Assembly (NCBI GenBank): GCA_030248135.1 | Contig: JASANC010003363.1 | Location: 1-64,000, forward strand | Length of the DNA: 64,000 nucleotides | From: Theristus sp. LFF4_11 | Taxonomy: Eukaryota > Nematoda > Chromadorea > Monhysterida > Xyalidae | Direction of reading: 5' to 3' | In this document: in pieces, positions 22,353 through 33,639 of the stretch | Position numbering within the stretch: the first letter of the stretch is position 1 | Layout: every line of letters begins with the position of its first letter | Made by a program: the position numbers and the translations under genes | The notes under the pieces: generated by a model | What the model was told of the DNA's origin: nothing | Seen by the model: only the letters and a program-made list of their open reading frames with translations | Databases searched by the model: none

Positions 22353-23114
22353 CAGTCTATCACGCTAATATATGCAACTCGCTGATTGGTCGGCTCCTCA
22401 CGCTCCGCACCCTGGGAACGGGATTCAGAAAATATCATGTTTTTTTGTTGTTCAGCGGTTTGTTTTCATTTTTTTCCATGCCGAAAAAATTCTAAATCAA
22501 AAACTACAAAATTCCAAACGTTTGAATTGGTAAAAAATTAGTAAACTGAAGTTTTTTTGGTTGATTGACGGCGACGACGTCGTCGAGAATTTTTGCTTTC
22601 AAACGTACCGCTGGCCGCTGCTGCTGGTTCAAAACAAATTTAAAACAAACAAACAAAATAACAAAGCTTGCTTCCAACGATTTCGACGGTTTTCATCCCG
22701 CTTTTAACAATTGATTCATTGGGTGCGCCATGTCCATTCATTGTTGTTCAAAGATTGTTCACATTGTCAATAAATACTGTCACCTGCTGCGTTCTTCTTC
22801 TCTGTGCTTCGGACACACAGTAGCGGCCAGCGGCGGCACGCTCTTTTCATGCCTAAAGGCAAAAACTAAACCAAAAACCATAGACGACGTCGTCGCAGTC
22901 AATCAACCAAAAAAGACATTTTTTTGACATTGTGACCAATGCAAATTTTTGGAATTTGGTAGTTTTTTATTTAGAATGTTTTTTTCGGCATGAAAACAAC
23001 AAAAACAAACCGCTGAACAACAAAAAACATGATTTTTTCTGAATCCCGTTCCCAGGGTGCGGAGCGTGAGGAGCCGACCAATCAGCGAGTTGCATATATT
23101 AGCGTGATAGACTG
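22353..23114. mobile_element. Tc1/mariner-type MITE with long terminal inverted repeats
   Basis: 762 bp, flanked on both sides by TA (22351-22352 and 23115-23116). Ends are CAGTCTATCACGCTAATATA and its inverse TATATTAGCGTGATAGACTG. The inverted arms extend about 235 bp, to a GACGACGTCGTC palindrome on each side. TA duplication plus CAGT start is typical of Tc1/mariner. No transposase remains. Confidence 0.85.
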
Positions 23115-23385
23115 TAAATAACGAAACTAAACAAAGATACACATTGAACCATTTGTAGGCCGTGTCGAGAAAGACACGATGATTTTGCAGCTACACGATT
23201 TTCAATATCGGGGAGATATTTCTTTCCAGAACATAGCTACATCACTGCGTTGCATGTGAAGTGTGTTTGTTTTAAAACTTGACTTTTTCGCAGAATAAAA
23301 TTTTTTCAGGGCTTGGGAAACTGCGAAATACACCAAGAAGAACAAATGTATCGGGTTTGTTTAAAATCAAACACCCCATTTGTGC

Positions 23386-25782
23386 CTAAATAAATACGTT
23401 TTCTTGCAACGCCTTTTCCATTCTTTCTTCTTTCGTGACTTCTGTGTTCATCGAAAAGTGACAGGTTGAAACGAACACAGCATGGCTAACGATCGACCCA
23501 GCAAAACTAGTCTGAAGGCGCATTCATGTTGCAGTATTTAGTGCCCGCGTAGCTATGTTTTAACATAGCTGTGCGCTCACTAAATACTGCAACATGAATG
23601 CGCCCTGACTCGCAACTAAGCAAGCAGAGCGAAAGCACTGACCACCAAGCTGTCCTTGTTTGACTCAGGAATGAGGTGTTTGCTGCAGAGCATCTGATGG
23701 TCCTGGTCAAATCCAGCATAATAAAATCGGCTCACTGTGAAACGTGCGTTCACCTGCGATCGACCGACGGTAGAGTGCTTCAACACATCTTCATAGCTAA
23801 AAACAGTTTATTAACAACAACTTTGATAACTTTCAGTGGTCTAATTCATTGAAAACACAGAAAACTTGGTCCAGTGGAATGAATGCAATTGATGGTTTTA
23901 ACGGCCTACGGTTACGGTAGCCGGCCTCAAAGCAAGAGCGCCAATTCAAATCCAATCAATCAGTGTGCGACCAAACAAAACCGACCGTTTCAGATGCATG
24001 GCGACCTCCGCCTGCAGCAAATGGAGAAGTGGGAAAAGCACGTTGCTGGCAGTGGTGCACTCGTACAAACGGTTGATCAGCAGTGGCAATCGCATGGTGT
24101 AGGTCTGGAGGGAAAAAGAGCTACAGCATTGGGACACGTTGACAAATACATGAACAAAAAATGAAAAAGCTGTGAGCTTTCTCTTTTTTTAAATCGCAAA
24201 AACTCAAAAAAAAATTCTTGACACACACGGCAAGGAAGACAAAAGCATTTACGCATTTTTTGTGTTGTCAATGCACTTGGCTTGCGTTCTTGGTTGGATT
24301 CATGCGTACAAGATTAAGATTTCCAGTAGTAACCTCAACGTCAGCAGCGGTTGTGCGATCACTGAGCAGCGCTCGACTGTACGAGTACAAAAACGCCAAC
24401 GCGTTCACCGTGTCCAACACATCTTCCTGCAACGGTCACTTGAAAAATCTGCGCTATGAAAGAGTTTTGTTTCTGAACTAAACTGGTAGGCATTCAGAAA
24501 TGGGTCTGATACTATTTTGAAACAGATGGCTCCAATGCAACCGATGAATATTATGCGAGGATTGCTTTTGAAAAGTTTTATTGTTTTAAATTGTTAAAAA
24601 GATCGCTGCTGAACTGCTATGAATAGTAAACGAAAAAAGCAAGTTTTAAATTTATTGATGTTAACGAACACCAACCACAACAACTTCTTTGTCGATTTGT
24701 TTGCACCGCTCCACTGCCGCAGTGTGGTTGCCGTCAATCAAACTCTGCGATGCGAGTTTAACTTCTGCCCTTATTAGTTGGCGCTGTGCGGCAGTTGCAC
24801 TGGCCTTCTCATTTTCTTCTTGTTCTTTCGTCCGAGAGTTCTGTGATTGCTGCTGATTGCTTGCAGTGTTGCGAGTGTTTTGCGGGTTGACAGAGGTTGC
24901 GATGCACGCACGGACCAATCTGGCAATTGACGCAACCGATGCAGCGCCGGGAATGCTGAGTACCGTCACAATAATCCACAAACAATCTGAAGAACATATG
25001 CACCCTCATTCCACAAGGATATTTTTAAGCTGCTGGTTACAAAAAAGCGGACGCAAGTGTCGTAAAAATCAACTGTATCAGCTAGAAAAGCAAACTGACG
25101 CACCATAATAAGTGAGGACGGCAAAATCGAACGTCAGTGCTGACAGAGCCAATTGCAGTGGCTGCTTTCTTTGCGGAAGCAAATTCTCCAAACGACGCAG
25201 AATATCGAGGAAGTCCTCGTTTGAAAACTGGTCAAAGTCTAAGTTTTCAAACGGGTTTGAACGAGGCGCATTATTTGACGTTTCATTTAAGTTTTCGGAG
25301 TGCACCTTGGTCGGTTGATCAGTCTGGTTTTGCATTAGGGTGAACGGGAGTCGAGTGAAATGTGCGTACGTGAACGTCAGCAGGCAGCTGAGTCTGTCGT
25401 CGTTGTCACGGTGGACGTAGATCGACGGCGGTGCGATGCGTTCAATGGCCAGTGAGCGATGTAATGCGGACAGCAGCAGCTCAAACAGTTTGTTGCATTC
25501 GTGCTTGCTCAGTTGTGGCGACCGTTGAAGTGCCACCAATCGACCATAAAATTTGCAGAGTATGTCCGGCGTGAGTTCTTGCGCAGCCAAGTGCATTTCG
25601 CTGACCGAGAGGCCTTCCAGTCGCCACAGCAGTATGGTCTGCCACGCGGCGACGACGTAAACGTCCGTCAGCTCAACCACTGTGCCCATCTGTTGCTGAT
25701 GTGTCTCTTCATGGGTGAGACTGCCACAGAGCACTGCTCCCAGCAACGCAATCAACACAACAAGCACGCGCGCCAACAGCAT
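23386..25782 (-). CDS. Unrecognised type I membrane protein with helical C-terminal domain
   Basis: Exons 25782-25104, 24986-24685, 24426-24334, 24104-23986, 23796-23646, 23511-23386; all phases match, predicted 489 aa. An N-terminal signal peptide (MLLARVLVVLIALLGAVLCG) is followed by about 200 residues with many Leu-rich helices and NQT/NET glycosylation sites. A transmembrane segment (LWIIVTVLSIPG) starts exon 2, then a polar coiled-coil segment rich in Gln/Glu. Exons 3-5 parallel exons of the 16-kb gene: ALAFLYSYSRALL, LLHLLQAEVAMHLKR, then RFYYAGFDQD and LIPES. An alternative is a gene ending at the in-frame TAA at 24661, with exons 3-6 a separate remnant. The paralogy argues for a single gene. 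I do not recognise the family and assign no function. Confidence 0.6.
23517..23605. repeat. Short palindromic MITE family H, copy 1
   Basis: Near-perfect hairpin of about 89 bp: GGCGCATTCATGTTGCAG... paired with ...CTGCAACATGAATGCGCC around a short loop that is itself self-complementary (AGCTATG/CATAGCT). It falls in the last intron of the 23.4-25.8 kb gene, directly at the acceptor of the final exon. Confidence 0.8.
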
Positions 25783-26689
25783 CTTCGAAAGGCAACAACT
25801 GCAAAGAATCACGTTGCGTACCAAAAGTTGAAATAATCGGGAAAATTTACAAAATCAGGAGAGCGCAGGCAGGTCGGGACAATATTTATCTGAATGGATC
25901 TGCTTGGAGAATGAAACCTTACAAAGTGTATATCTGTGGAGACGGAAAACCAACCAGGAAGCGCAATCACAAAATTCTCAGTAATCCAGACGATATTTCC
26001 TGTGATTTTAGATTTCGAAGATGCAATAAGCACAGGAAAACACAGGTTTTTTGGAAACACAAAATTGAAAAGCTTGCTCAGATAAGAATCAGTCAACGAC
26101 ACTGAAATTACTCTGTGTGAACAGCAGACACAAGAAAGCAAGGTTCATTCATTTAGACTGGCGGTTGTATTTCCGCTTTTTGAAGCTGATCAAAAACAGC
26201 GTCGATCAAAATGATTTCAGGCAAAAAACACGTTACTGACGAAGGAGAACAGAGAATGAGGGCATTTATGTTTACGTAGGTAGCCATCATGCACATTGTC
26301 CCGCTGACGCAATTGACTTGGTTTATGTTGGTGTTGCACCACACCCAGTTTGGGGTCCCTAATCCGTTGCATGTTTTGTGTGTGGAATGTCGTGTGTTGT
26401 GGCATTCTTGACGTCACGATTGATCGAACAACAAATGTCTTTTTTTATCCATGTCAGTTTTTATCGTGAAGTAATTGCATCTTCCCACGAAGAAAAATAC
26501 CAATGATTCATATTAAACCGATCAAAAAGAATGTTTGAATTTGAAACAAACGTGATACTCAGAAAAGTGGATATAATTGGAATATTGTAAATTAGGATGA
26601 ATATGTACACAAGATCATTAGTTGCAAAACATGTATGTAACCGCATAGTTACGTTTATGAGATGTTCTTTAAAAAGAAACTGGCAAAAT
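25783..26689. other. No gene recognised
   Basis: AT-rich upstream flank of the minus-strand membrane-protein gene. Short open frames only. Promoter elements could not be identified by eye. Confidence 0.4.
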
Positions 26690-26895
26690 ACTTTAAAGCG
26701 CCATTCGTGGAGGTTGAAGCGCGCTGATACGCGCTGACGCGCGTCACTTCGCTACACGTTCACGAAGCAAAAAAAAAACAGCGCGCTTCAGCGCGCTTCA
26801 GTTTTGGAACATACGCACATTCATACGCACGGCACGTTCATGTTAGCGCGTGTCAGCGCGCGTCAACGCGCTTCAGCGCGCGCGTGCATGAATGG
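26690..26895. repeat. GCGC-rich inverted-repeat element
   Basis: Dense GCGCGCTTCAGCGCGCTTCAG-like motifs in otherwise AT-rich DNA. Ends AAGCGCCATTCGTG and GCATGAATGGGCCTT are imperfect inverted copies, similar to the AAGGCCC ends of 37876-38080. Likely a MITE. Confidence 0.55.
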
Positions 26896-26903
26896 GCCTT
26901 AAG

Positions 26904-27110
26904 TACGGCATCACCGAATAGACATGGCATCTTCTTTCAGGGTACAAGGAGCACGCGAAATTAGAATGAAAGATAAAAGGCTCTCAGAACTCGAATTGTG
27001 TGATTATTTAATTTGAAAATATCCAGCATTTTTAAAAACGCACAGCTCGTAGTCTGCGACTGCTGTTACCTTGATTGAGCTGCCTTATTTGTTCGGTCGT
27101 ACTGTACAGG
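26904..27110 (+). repeat. MITE family G, copy 3
   Basis: Shares with copies 1 and 2 the blocks GACATGGCA, GGGTACAAGGAGC, TAGTCTGCGACT and GCCTTATTTGTTCGG. More diverged and shorter than the other two. Confidence 0.65.
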
Positions 27111-27116
27111 GTGATC

Positions 27117-28090
27117 AAAAAAAAACTACGCGGTAACCGGGTGGTTTGGGTTAAAAAATTTTAAATCACATATCACCCATAACTTCTTATTTTTGTGTTA
27201 AAATTTCTGACGAATTGGTCCACTCTATAATGAATGCGAAACGAAATAGTGAAAACGCGAAAAATTTGAATTTTCCCGCCAAATTCGTACGCTGCGCTTA
27301 GCGTACGCCTACCACTCAGCGCTCAAGATGTTTCAGCTTTCTGCTGTGAATTTGTTTTTTTAAAGAACAATCGGCGATTTTATGTTGATGATGACGAGAT
27401 CGGCCGACCATAGCCCGTTTTTTTTTCAATTTCAAACATTTCCAGTTTCACAGAAATTTGCGTGCCACAACCCAATTATTTGGGCATTTATTTGGAGCCG
27501 GGTCGGTGCTGCGCAAATCGATTTGTCGGCGACACGCACGAATATCTGTTGTCGTGCTTTTTGCCTGCTCGATGCAAAACACAGAACACCCGCGGCTCAG
27601 TGGTCCAATCCATTTTTTCACGGAATGGAGCAAAACCAGAAAAAAGTGATTGCTTGGCTGCTGCAACAAATACAATCAAATTATTTGGTAGATCTGTTGG
27701 GCGTTTCGCCAATTATTCGTTGTACGCCGTACAAAAAAACAGTGATTTCAGAGAAAGTTGTGCCAGACAAATATAAAAAAACCGATTCTTGCATTGTTGT
27801 TTTTAAAAAAGAAAAGAAACGAAAATTCACAGCAGAAAGTTGAAACATCTGCTTGAGCGCTGAGTGGTGGACGTGCGCGAAGCGCAGCGAACGCGAAAAT
27901 TCCATTTTTTAGCGTTTTCACTATTTCGTTTTGCATTCATTATAGCCTTGACCAATTCGTCTGAATTTTAACACAAAAAATGAGAAGTTATATTTATGTG
28001 ATGCTTGGTAAAATTTCAGCTCAAACCATCCACTCGTTGGCCAGCTTCATAGAGCCGATTCTTATCGTGTAGTTTTTTTTAATTACTCTG
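27117..28090. mobile_element. Mariner-type element with long inverted arms
   Basis: 974 bp flanked by TA on both sides. Ends are CAGGGTGATCAAAAAAAAAC and its near-inverse GTTTTTTTTAATTACTCTG. Inverted arms span about 27117-27374 and 27777-28090. The centre holds a 153-codon plus-strand open frame (27382-27843) with no DDE-type motif that I can see, so I treat it as non-autonomous. Confidence 0.75.
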
Positions 28091-28182
28091 TATATTTTTA
28101 CATATTTTTTGTATTAATATTAATAACAAATTAGTAAGGAAGGATTACACACCAAGTGCACTGTACATGGTTACACGTAATT

Positions 28183-31100
28183 TTAATTTGCTTCTTCCTC
28201 CAACGGCTGGTAATTTGGCCCAGAGCCAGGACTGGTCGTGTTCTCTTGTTCTTCAGTGTTCCCAATTTCTGGAATTATGAAAATTCTGAAAAAAGGATAC
28301 AAGTTAAAACGTCTTGCACATAAGAGCGGTATGACTAGCGCTCGATGGCCAAAAAATGGAATTTTGACATTTTGGGCTAAAACGATCCTATTAAGTGTCC
28401 TGAGTAAGCGCACAAAATTTTTCGGCCAAACACCTACCGTAACCCGAGTTATGGCCATTTTATGTGTTGGCCGACGGGCGCCGGTGACTCCGGCGACCGA
28501 TCGTCGAATTGCATTTTTTTTGGGCTTTTAAAGCAATTTTACGCAAATCCGAGGTGACCACGTGAAAGAGGAGAACAAACTGAATCAGATCCACTACTTT
28601 TTGATTAAATTTAGCAAATTTTTAGTTGTGTCCTGAAATTCTGGCTTGTACGACAGAGATTTTAAAAAAGCGCCCGGCTCTAACGGTTTCAGAAAATTTC
28701 GCAATAACAGAAAGATAGCCCAAATTCTGGGCTTTACGATGATGCCAAAATCGTGCCCCGTTATTACTTTTTGGCTATTTTAAAATAGGTTTCCGCCGCC
28801 CTGGTGGCCAAAAATGTCGAAAAAACGGCTTTTTTGCCATATTTTCCTAACTCTTGTCTGCCAGGGTCATCGCATTCTGCTCTAAACTTGCTGACGTGAC
28901 CTTCTGCTGTACTCTGAGTAAGTTTGATTTTCTAAATGACCTTATGGAAACTCCATCCAAGCAAAAATATGGGTGTTTTTCGACCGATTTTAGCCGAAAA
29001 TCACGTGACTACCGGTTGTTACCACTTACGTATAATGAGAACTATGTAGATTCTTATGTTGGTAGAAAGTTAAACTACCTTTTTGGCTACAATGCGGTAC
29101 TCAGGTAGTGACCAGTCATAGATTGCTGAGTTTGTAAAGGCTTTATTTGCTTCACCAAATGTGGCAAATATAGCAAAAAATAGTGTTTTTCGAATATTTT
29201 GATGTGTCCGTCCGTGTACAGTGTATTTCCTGGTATAACGACAAATTGCGAAGCAACGTTGACAAAAATCCAACCACGGCTATTAAAGCAACTTTTTGTG
29301 CTGAATCCAAAAAAAGTGGTTACGGTGTCGAAATTTTGCTATATTCACGATGTTTAGTTTTTTGCCCTTTAGCTTAACTTAACTTAACTTAAGTTAGCTT
29401 AACTTTCTACCAACATAACAATCTCCATAGTTCTCAGTATCAGTGGTAACAGCCGGTAGTCACGTGATTTTCGGCCAAAATCGATTGAAAAACAGCCATA
29501 TTTTTGCTTGGATGGAGTTTCCATTGGGTCATTTAGAAAATCAAACTTACTCAGAGTACAGCAGAAGGTCACGTCAGCAAGTTTAGAGCAGAATGCGATG
29601 ACCCTGGCAGACAAGGGTTAGGAAAATATGGCCAAAAAGCCGTTTTTTCGACTTGTTTTGGCCACCAGGCCGGCGGAAAACTATTTTAAAATAGCCAAAA
29701 AGTAATAACGGAGCACGATTTTGGCATCATCGTAAAGCCCAGAATCTGGGCTATCTTTCTGTTATTGGGAAATTTTCTAAAACCGTTAGAGCCGGGCGCT
29801 TTTTTAAAATCTCTGTCGTACAAGCCAGAATTTCAGGGCACAACTAAAAATTTGCTAAATTTAATCAAAAAGTAGTGGATCTGATTCAGTTTGTTCTCCT
29901 CTTTCACGTGGTTACCTCGGATTTGCGTAAAATTGCTTTAAAAGCCCAAAAAATGCATTTCGACGATCGGTCGCCGGAGTCACCGGCGCCCGTCGGCCAA
30001 CACATAAAATGGCCATAACTCGGGTTACGGTAAGTGTTTGGCCGAAAAATTTTGTGCGCTTACTCAGGACACTTAGTAGCATCGTTTTAGCCCAAAATAT
30101 CAAAATTCCATTTTTTGGCCATCGAGCGCCCCATATGGCATTTCATACCGTTCTTATGTGCAAGACGTTTTAATTTTGATACAAGGAAATCTTTTTTAAA
30201 GACATCGTCTCGCAAAGTTAAAAAAGCTAACGCACTATATTTTTTACGTATTTTGTCGAGTTTCGTGTTGCGTTCAGCCCGTTGCTCATCACGAGCTGCT
30301 TGTCGCTGTGCCCGTTCTTCTTCCACGCTTGCTTGCTCCCTTTGGTACCTTTTGTAAAAAAAGTCTCCCTCGTGGCCTGGGTGGTAGCGCGGACTTTTGT
30401 CTGTGCGTTCGGGGGATAGAGCCCCGCTGAGGGGTGTGTATAGGCACTCAATGACAGGTAAAACTTTTTTTTCGGCATAAATCATAATAACAAATAAAAA
30501 TTGGCCCAACAAACCCCCTGATTGAGCGTTCGCGAAGTCTCCGTTTGATGCTGAGGCAACAGCAACAACAGCAAGTGAGCAACACCAAGAAAAAGACGCC
30601 AATGATTGAGAGCAACACAATTATGTTGACTGAAAAATATTAAAAAATAATAATGTTAGAAAAGACCCGACATGCTCCTTGCTTGGACCCAATGTTACAT
30701 GTTTAAACAGGAAGTGGAATGGATTTCCTTTCTTTGGGTGGTCACGTTACTATTTGCTCATGCATGCACAGTAGCGCAAATGCGGGGGGGGAGTGGAGGG
30801 TCCTCCACCCTCCTCACCCCCCTCAGCGAAAAATCCTGCCGTGCACGGGCAACTACCCGTGTACCCTTCCCCCTTTACCTCGACACGAGTATAAGACCCC
30901 CCCCCCACCCCACCCCCCCCTCAGAGCCAAAACACAGGATCGCACCCCCCCCCCACCCCTCACGGTCGGTGTGGTGGTCAATTTTTTTCAAAATTCTCAG
31001 TCGTTCCTAGAACGAACTTGGGGTCAGCAAGGATCAAGGTACAGTCCATCTGGAAAATATATGCAACATGACGCGAACATGTGATGACCAACCAATCAGC

Positions 31101-31997
31101 GCTGAGAACACCTCATGATTAACCAATCAGCGCTGAGAGTTGCTATGACCAACCAATCAGCTAGTTGCATATATTAGCGAGATTGACTGTATATTGTAAT
31201 TATTGCATTTTTTGTTCATGTTAGTGTTTGTATCTGTCTGGACTCTGGACACTTTTTACTTGTCTCACTGTACTTGTCATTTCCAGCAAAAAATCACTAC
31301 CCGTGCGATCCAGTGCACCACCCCCCTCACGAAATGTTTCTGCCCGTGCACCCCCTCACGTAGAAGGTACCTGACGGTGACACCCCCCTAAAATTGGGCA
31401 ACACCCCCCTCACCCATGGTCCCGCTTTCGCTACTGCTCATGCACTGCACTTCTTAAAAGGCTTGGCTTAGGCTTGGGGCTGAACTTTGAAATAGGAATG
31501 GATTTAGGCGTTGCTGAGGATTAGGTTCAGGACATATTGTGAGAATTGCAGTTTGTTATTAATTGCAAACACGCGGTTAATTTTGCAGGTACATGTCTTG
31601 CAACACACAAGTTTTGCGCCAGTCGTTTAAACATGTAGGCCAACCCTTTTTGGATGCAAACAACGTTCTTCATGCAACATTCGCTTACTCCAGCAAAACA
31701 TCCAACGGCTGTCGGCCAAGTCGCAGCCACTGTTGTCGTTTGCAAGCACACCCTGGCAAGTCTGCGACGAACGACACCAGAAACACTGAAACAAGTATGA
31801 GCATGATGTTTCATTTGCAATTGCTGCTAAACAAACCGAGATCCACAGATTTTTTCATTTGTTTTGCTAACATCAAGGTGAGCGGTGCAATCGGAACACG
31901 ATCCATTGTTGGCAGCACAGTGGCCAGCCAGCACTGATGCTGCCGATGTCGCCACGGACAGCAACAGTGAGTTAAGTAGACTGCTGACCTGCGTCAT
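28183..31997 (-). CDS. PTTG1IP: PTTG1IP (PBF) homologue, single-pass membrane protein
   Basis: Homologue of pituitary-tumour-transforming-1 interacting protein. Exons 31997-31872, 31785-31689, 30629-30515, 30426-30236, 28268-28183; all phases match, 204 aa. A signal peptide (MTQVSSLLNSLLL) precedes a PSI-like Cys cluster: CAANNGSCSDC, then CFWCRSSQTC and RWMFCW. A transmembrane helix (about aa 77-93) is followed directly by six cysteines (aa 94-99, likely palmitoylated) and KRRLRER. A charged coiled coil then ends NTKLDKIRKKY. The human protein has the same order: CLWC, RWGVCWV, ICCCCCC, DEIRKKYG. The RKKY exon ends at GTGCGT and the last exon encodes a new acidic tail. Its second intron hosts element A2 plus a MITE, and its last intron hosts a 1.9-kb palindromic element. 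Confidence 0.92.
28304..30177. mobile_element. Foldback-like palindromic element F with 8-bp TSD
   Basis: About 1.87 kb made of two inverted arms of roughly 770 bp (28304-29075 and 29395-30173) around a 320-bp spacer. Exact GATACAAG direct repeats flank it at 28296-28303 and 30178-30185. Arms share TTAAAACGTCTTGCACATAA at their outer ends and stay similar to the inner ends. No long transposase frame. It sits in the last intron of the PTTG1IP homologue. Confidence 0.8.
30769..31436. mobile_element. Poly-C element family A, copy 2
   Basis: Starts CAGTAGCGCAAATGCGGG and ends CCCGCTTTCGCTACTG, imperfect inverted repeats. Flanks TGCATGCA and CTCATGCA are near-identical 8-mers and suggest a hAT-type duplication. 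It carries a nested MITE (31042-31189) and lies in intron 2 of PTTG1IP. Confidence 0.65.
31042..31189. repeat. 148-bp TA-flanked MITE with CCAAT-box repeats
   Basis: Flanked by TA; ends CAGTCCATCTGG and AGATTGACTG with inner inverted TATATGCAAC/GTTGCATATA. Three copies of ACCAATCAGC lie inside. Terminal similarity to 22353-23114 places it in the same Tc1-type family. Confidence 0.75.
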
Positions 31998-32090
31998 TAT
32001 TTTTGCACCAAACCTGAAAATATTCGTCTGTAAAAGCGTTTGTAAAATTCAGACAACATGCTGAAAGTGAACGAAATGAATCATCGGGAT

Positions 32091-33409
32091 TAGGGTTAGG
32101 GGAAAAAAAAATCCGGATTTTTTTTTTAAATTAAAAAAAATTTAAAAAAAAAAAATTTTTTTTTACAAGTTAGGTTTGTTCGAAGCGTCTCGTCGAGCTG
32201 AGTTCATCTAGACTATTTTCAGAACGATCCGGAAAACTATAAGAGCGAAAATCGTGTTTTATTGAAATTATGTCCATTTCATAGAGGGAAAGTTGCATTT
32301 TCAACAGTAAAACAGGACAATTTTCGACGTGTACTTGAATATTGAACCGTTCTTAGTTGTTCCTCTTTAGAAAATTACCAAAATTTGACTGTGTTCAAAA
32401 ATTCCTGTTTGCTGTAGCTAAGTCGGCAACCCCTGTCGACCCGGTCGCCCCCCCCCCCCCCCCAAGACACTTACTTTCAGGTTCAACCAGCTATGCTATC
32501 TGCCACATGGCGAGAGCCCACTCTTCAAATCATCGTATCGAAAACACGTACCATGATTTCGCGATCACGTTGCGGGCAACTAGACGCAAGTTTAACACGT
32601 TAGTTTAGCTCAGCACGCAAGTTTTAACATGTGGCCATGTTATCGGGTATCTGAAAAACGGTCGTGTGATGTGGTATTAACCAACATCCCCGCTCCAATT
32701 GTTTAACAATATATCGCACAACTCCATTGTAGACCTATAACGTACGCCAATCAACAAGATATCATGTTCATCTCATGGCCTACCGACTGAAAAAACATGT
32801 TCTAAGTTGCAAGAAAACGATTTCTGAAACGATATTTCAATTCAGTTAAGTCATTTCAACGCTAAAAATTGACTCTAGAAGTCATCCAAATCGAAAAACA
32901 TGGAGTACGTCGGTCAAAATGACCAAATAATGACATGTACCTAAGCACACAAAGAAGTTGGGAAGAAAATTTGGTTTGAACTTTCAAAAAATTATGCCAT
33001 AAATCGAATTTTCAGAGCAAATTATAAGAAAAATTTTTCAATTTTTTTTTAAGTTTGAAAAAAAAATCCAAATTTAAAAAAAAAACGAAAAAAAAATAAT
33101 AAATTTTTTTTTTTCAAAGCCCCTAACCCCGTAAAACTACAAAGCTAAACCGGAGCTGGAGCTGATCCCTGATCCCAATGTTTCACCCCTTCAACAAAGC
33201 TGTCAATCAAGGCACTTTCACTTTGTTAAAAAGGCTTCACTTAGGATTAGGATTAGGTTTAGGATTAGGAACCTACAACGACTTCATTAGGATTAGGATT
33301 GGGCTTAGGATTAGGAACCTACAACGACTTCATTGAAACCGAACTAAACAACAAAACAGACTGTAAACTTGGCTTTGGTTTAGTAATGTAGGCAAAGCCC
33401 CTAACCCTA
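32091..33409 (+). mobile_element. hAT-like element family C, copy 1, with telomere-like hexamers
   Basis: 1,319 bp, starts TAGGGTTAGGGG, ends CCCCTAACCCTA, with exact 8-bp duplications ATCGGGAT at 32083-32090 and 33410-33417. The core matches 56957-57993 in reverse. The right 280 bp are extra and hold TTAGGA hexamers (33234-33333) in a duplicated block of about 50 bp. No transposase. Confidence 0.85.
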
Positions 33410-33639
33410 ATCGGGATCAGGAAAAGCGATGTTTCGCGCATATGGATGGAAAATACACCAAACGCAACAGAACAGACACACAACAGTTTCACATGCACTT
33501 TTTATGTGTTGCGTTCTAGTTTTTGCTTTCATAGCCAGAGCGAGAAATGTTGCAATTTGCAATCAATAAGACAGAGAGAGAGAAGGGCAAATGTAGGACC
33601 AACCGAACGGACCCCTGGGCACGCAGGAGACTGGAGACT

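Noticed and set aside
30236..30260. Earlier donor (ATAC/GTAAAA) for the PTTG1IP coiled-coil exon
   Set aside because: It would delete the conserved RKKY; the GTGCGT donor keeps it and also restores the frame of the last exon.
30087..30620. 177-codon minus-strand frame
   Set aside because: It runs from an out-of-frame reading of the PTTG1IP transmembrane exon, through an intron and the true coiled-coil exon, into the foldback element. The spliced model explains it better.
33234..33333. True telomere or telomere-fusion site
   Set aside because: Only two short degenerate TTAGGA blocks, fully enclosed by the target duplications of a transposable element.
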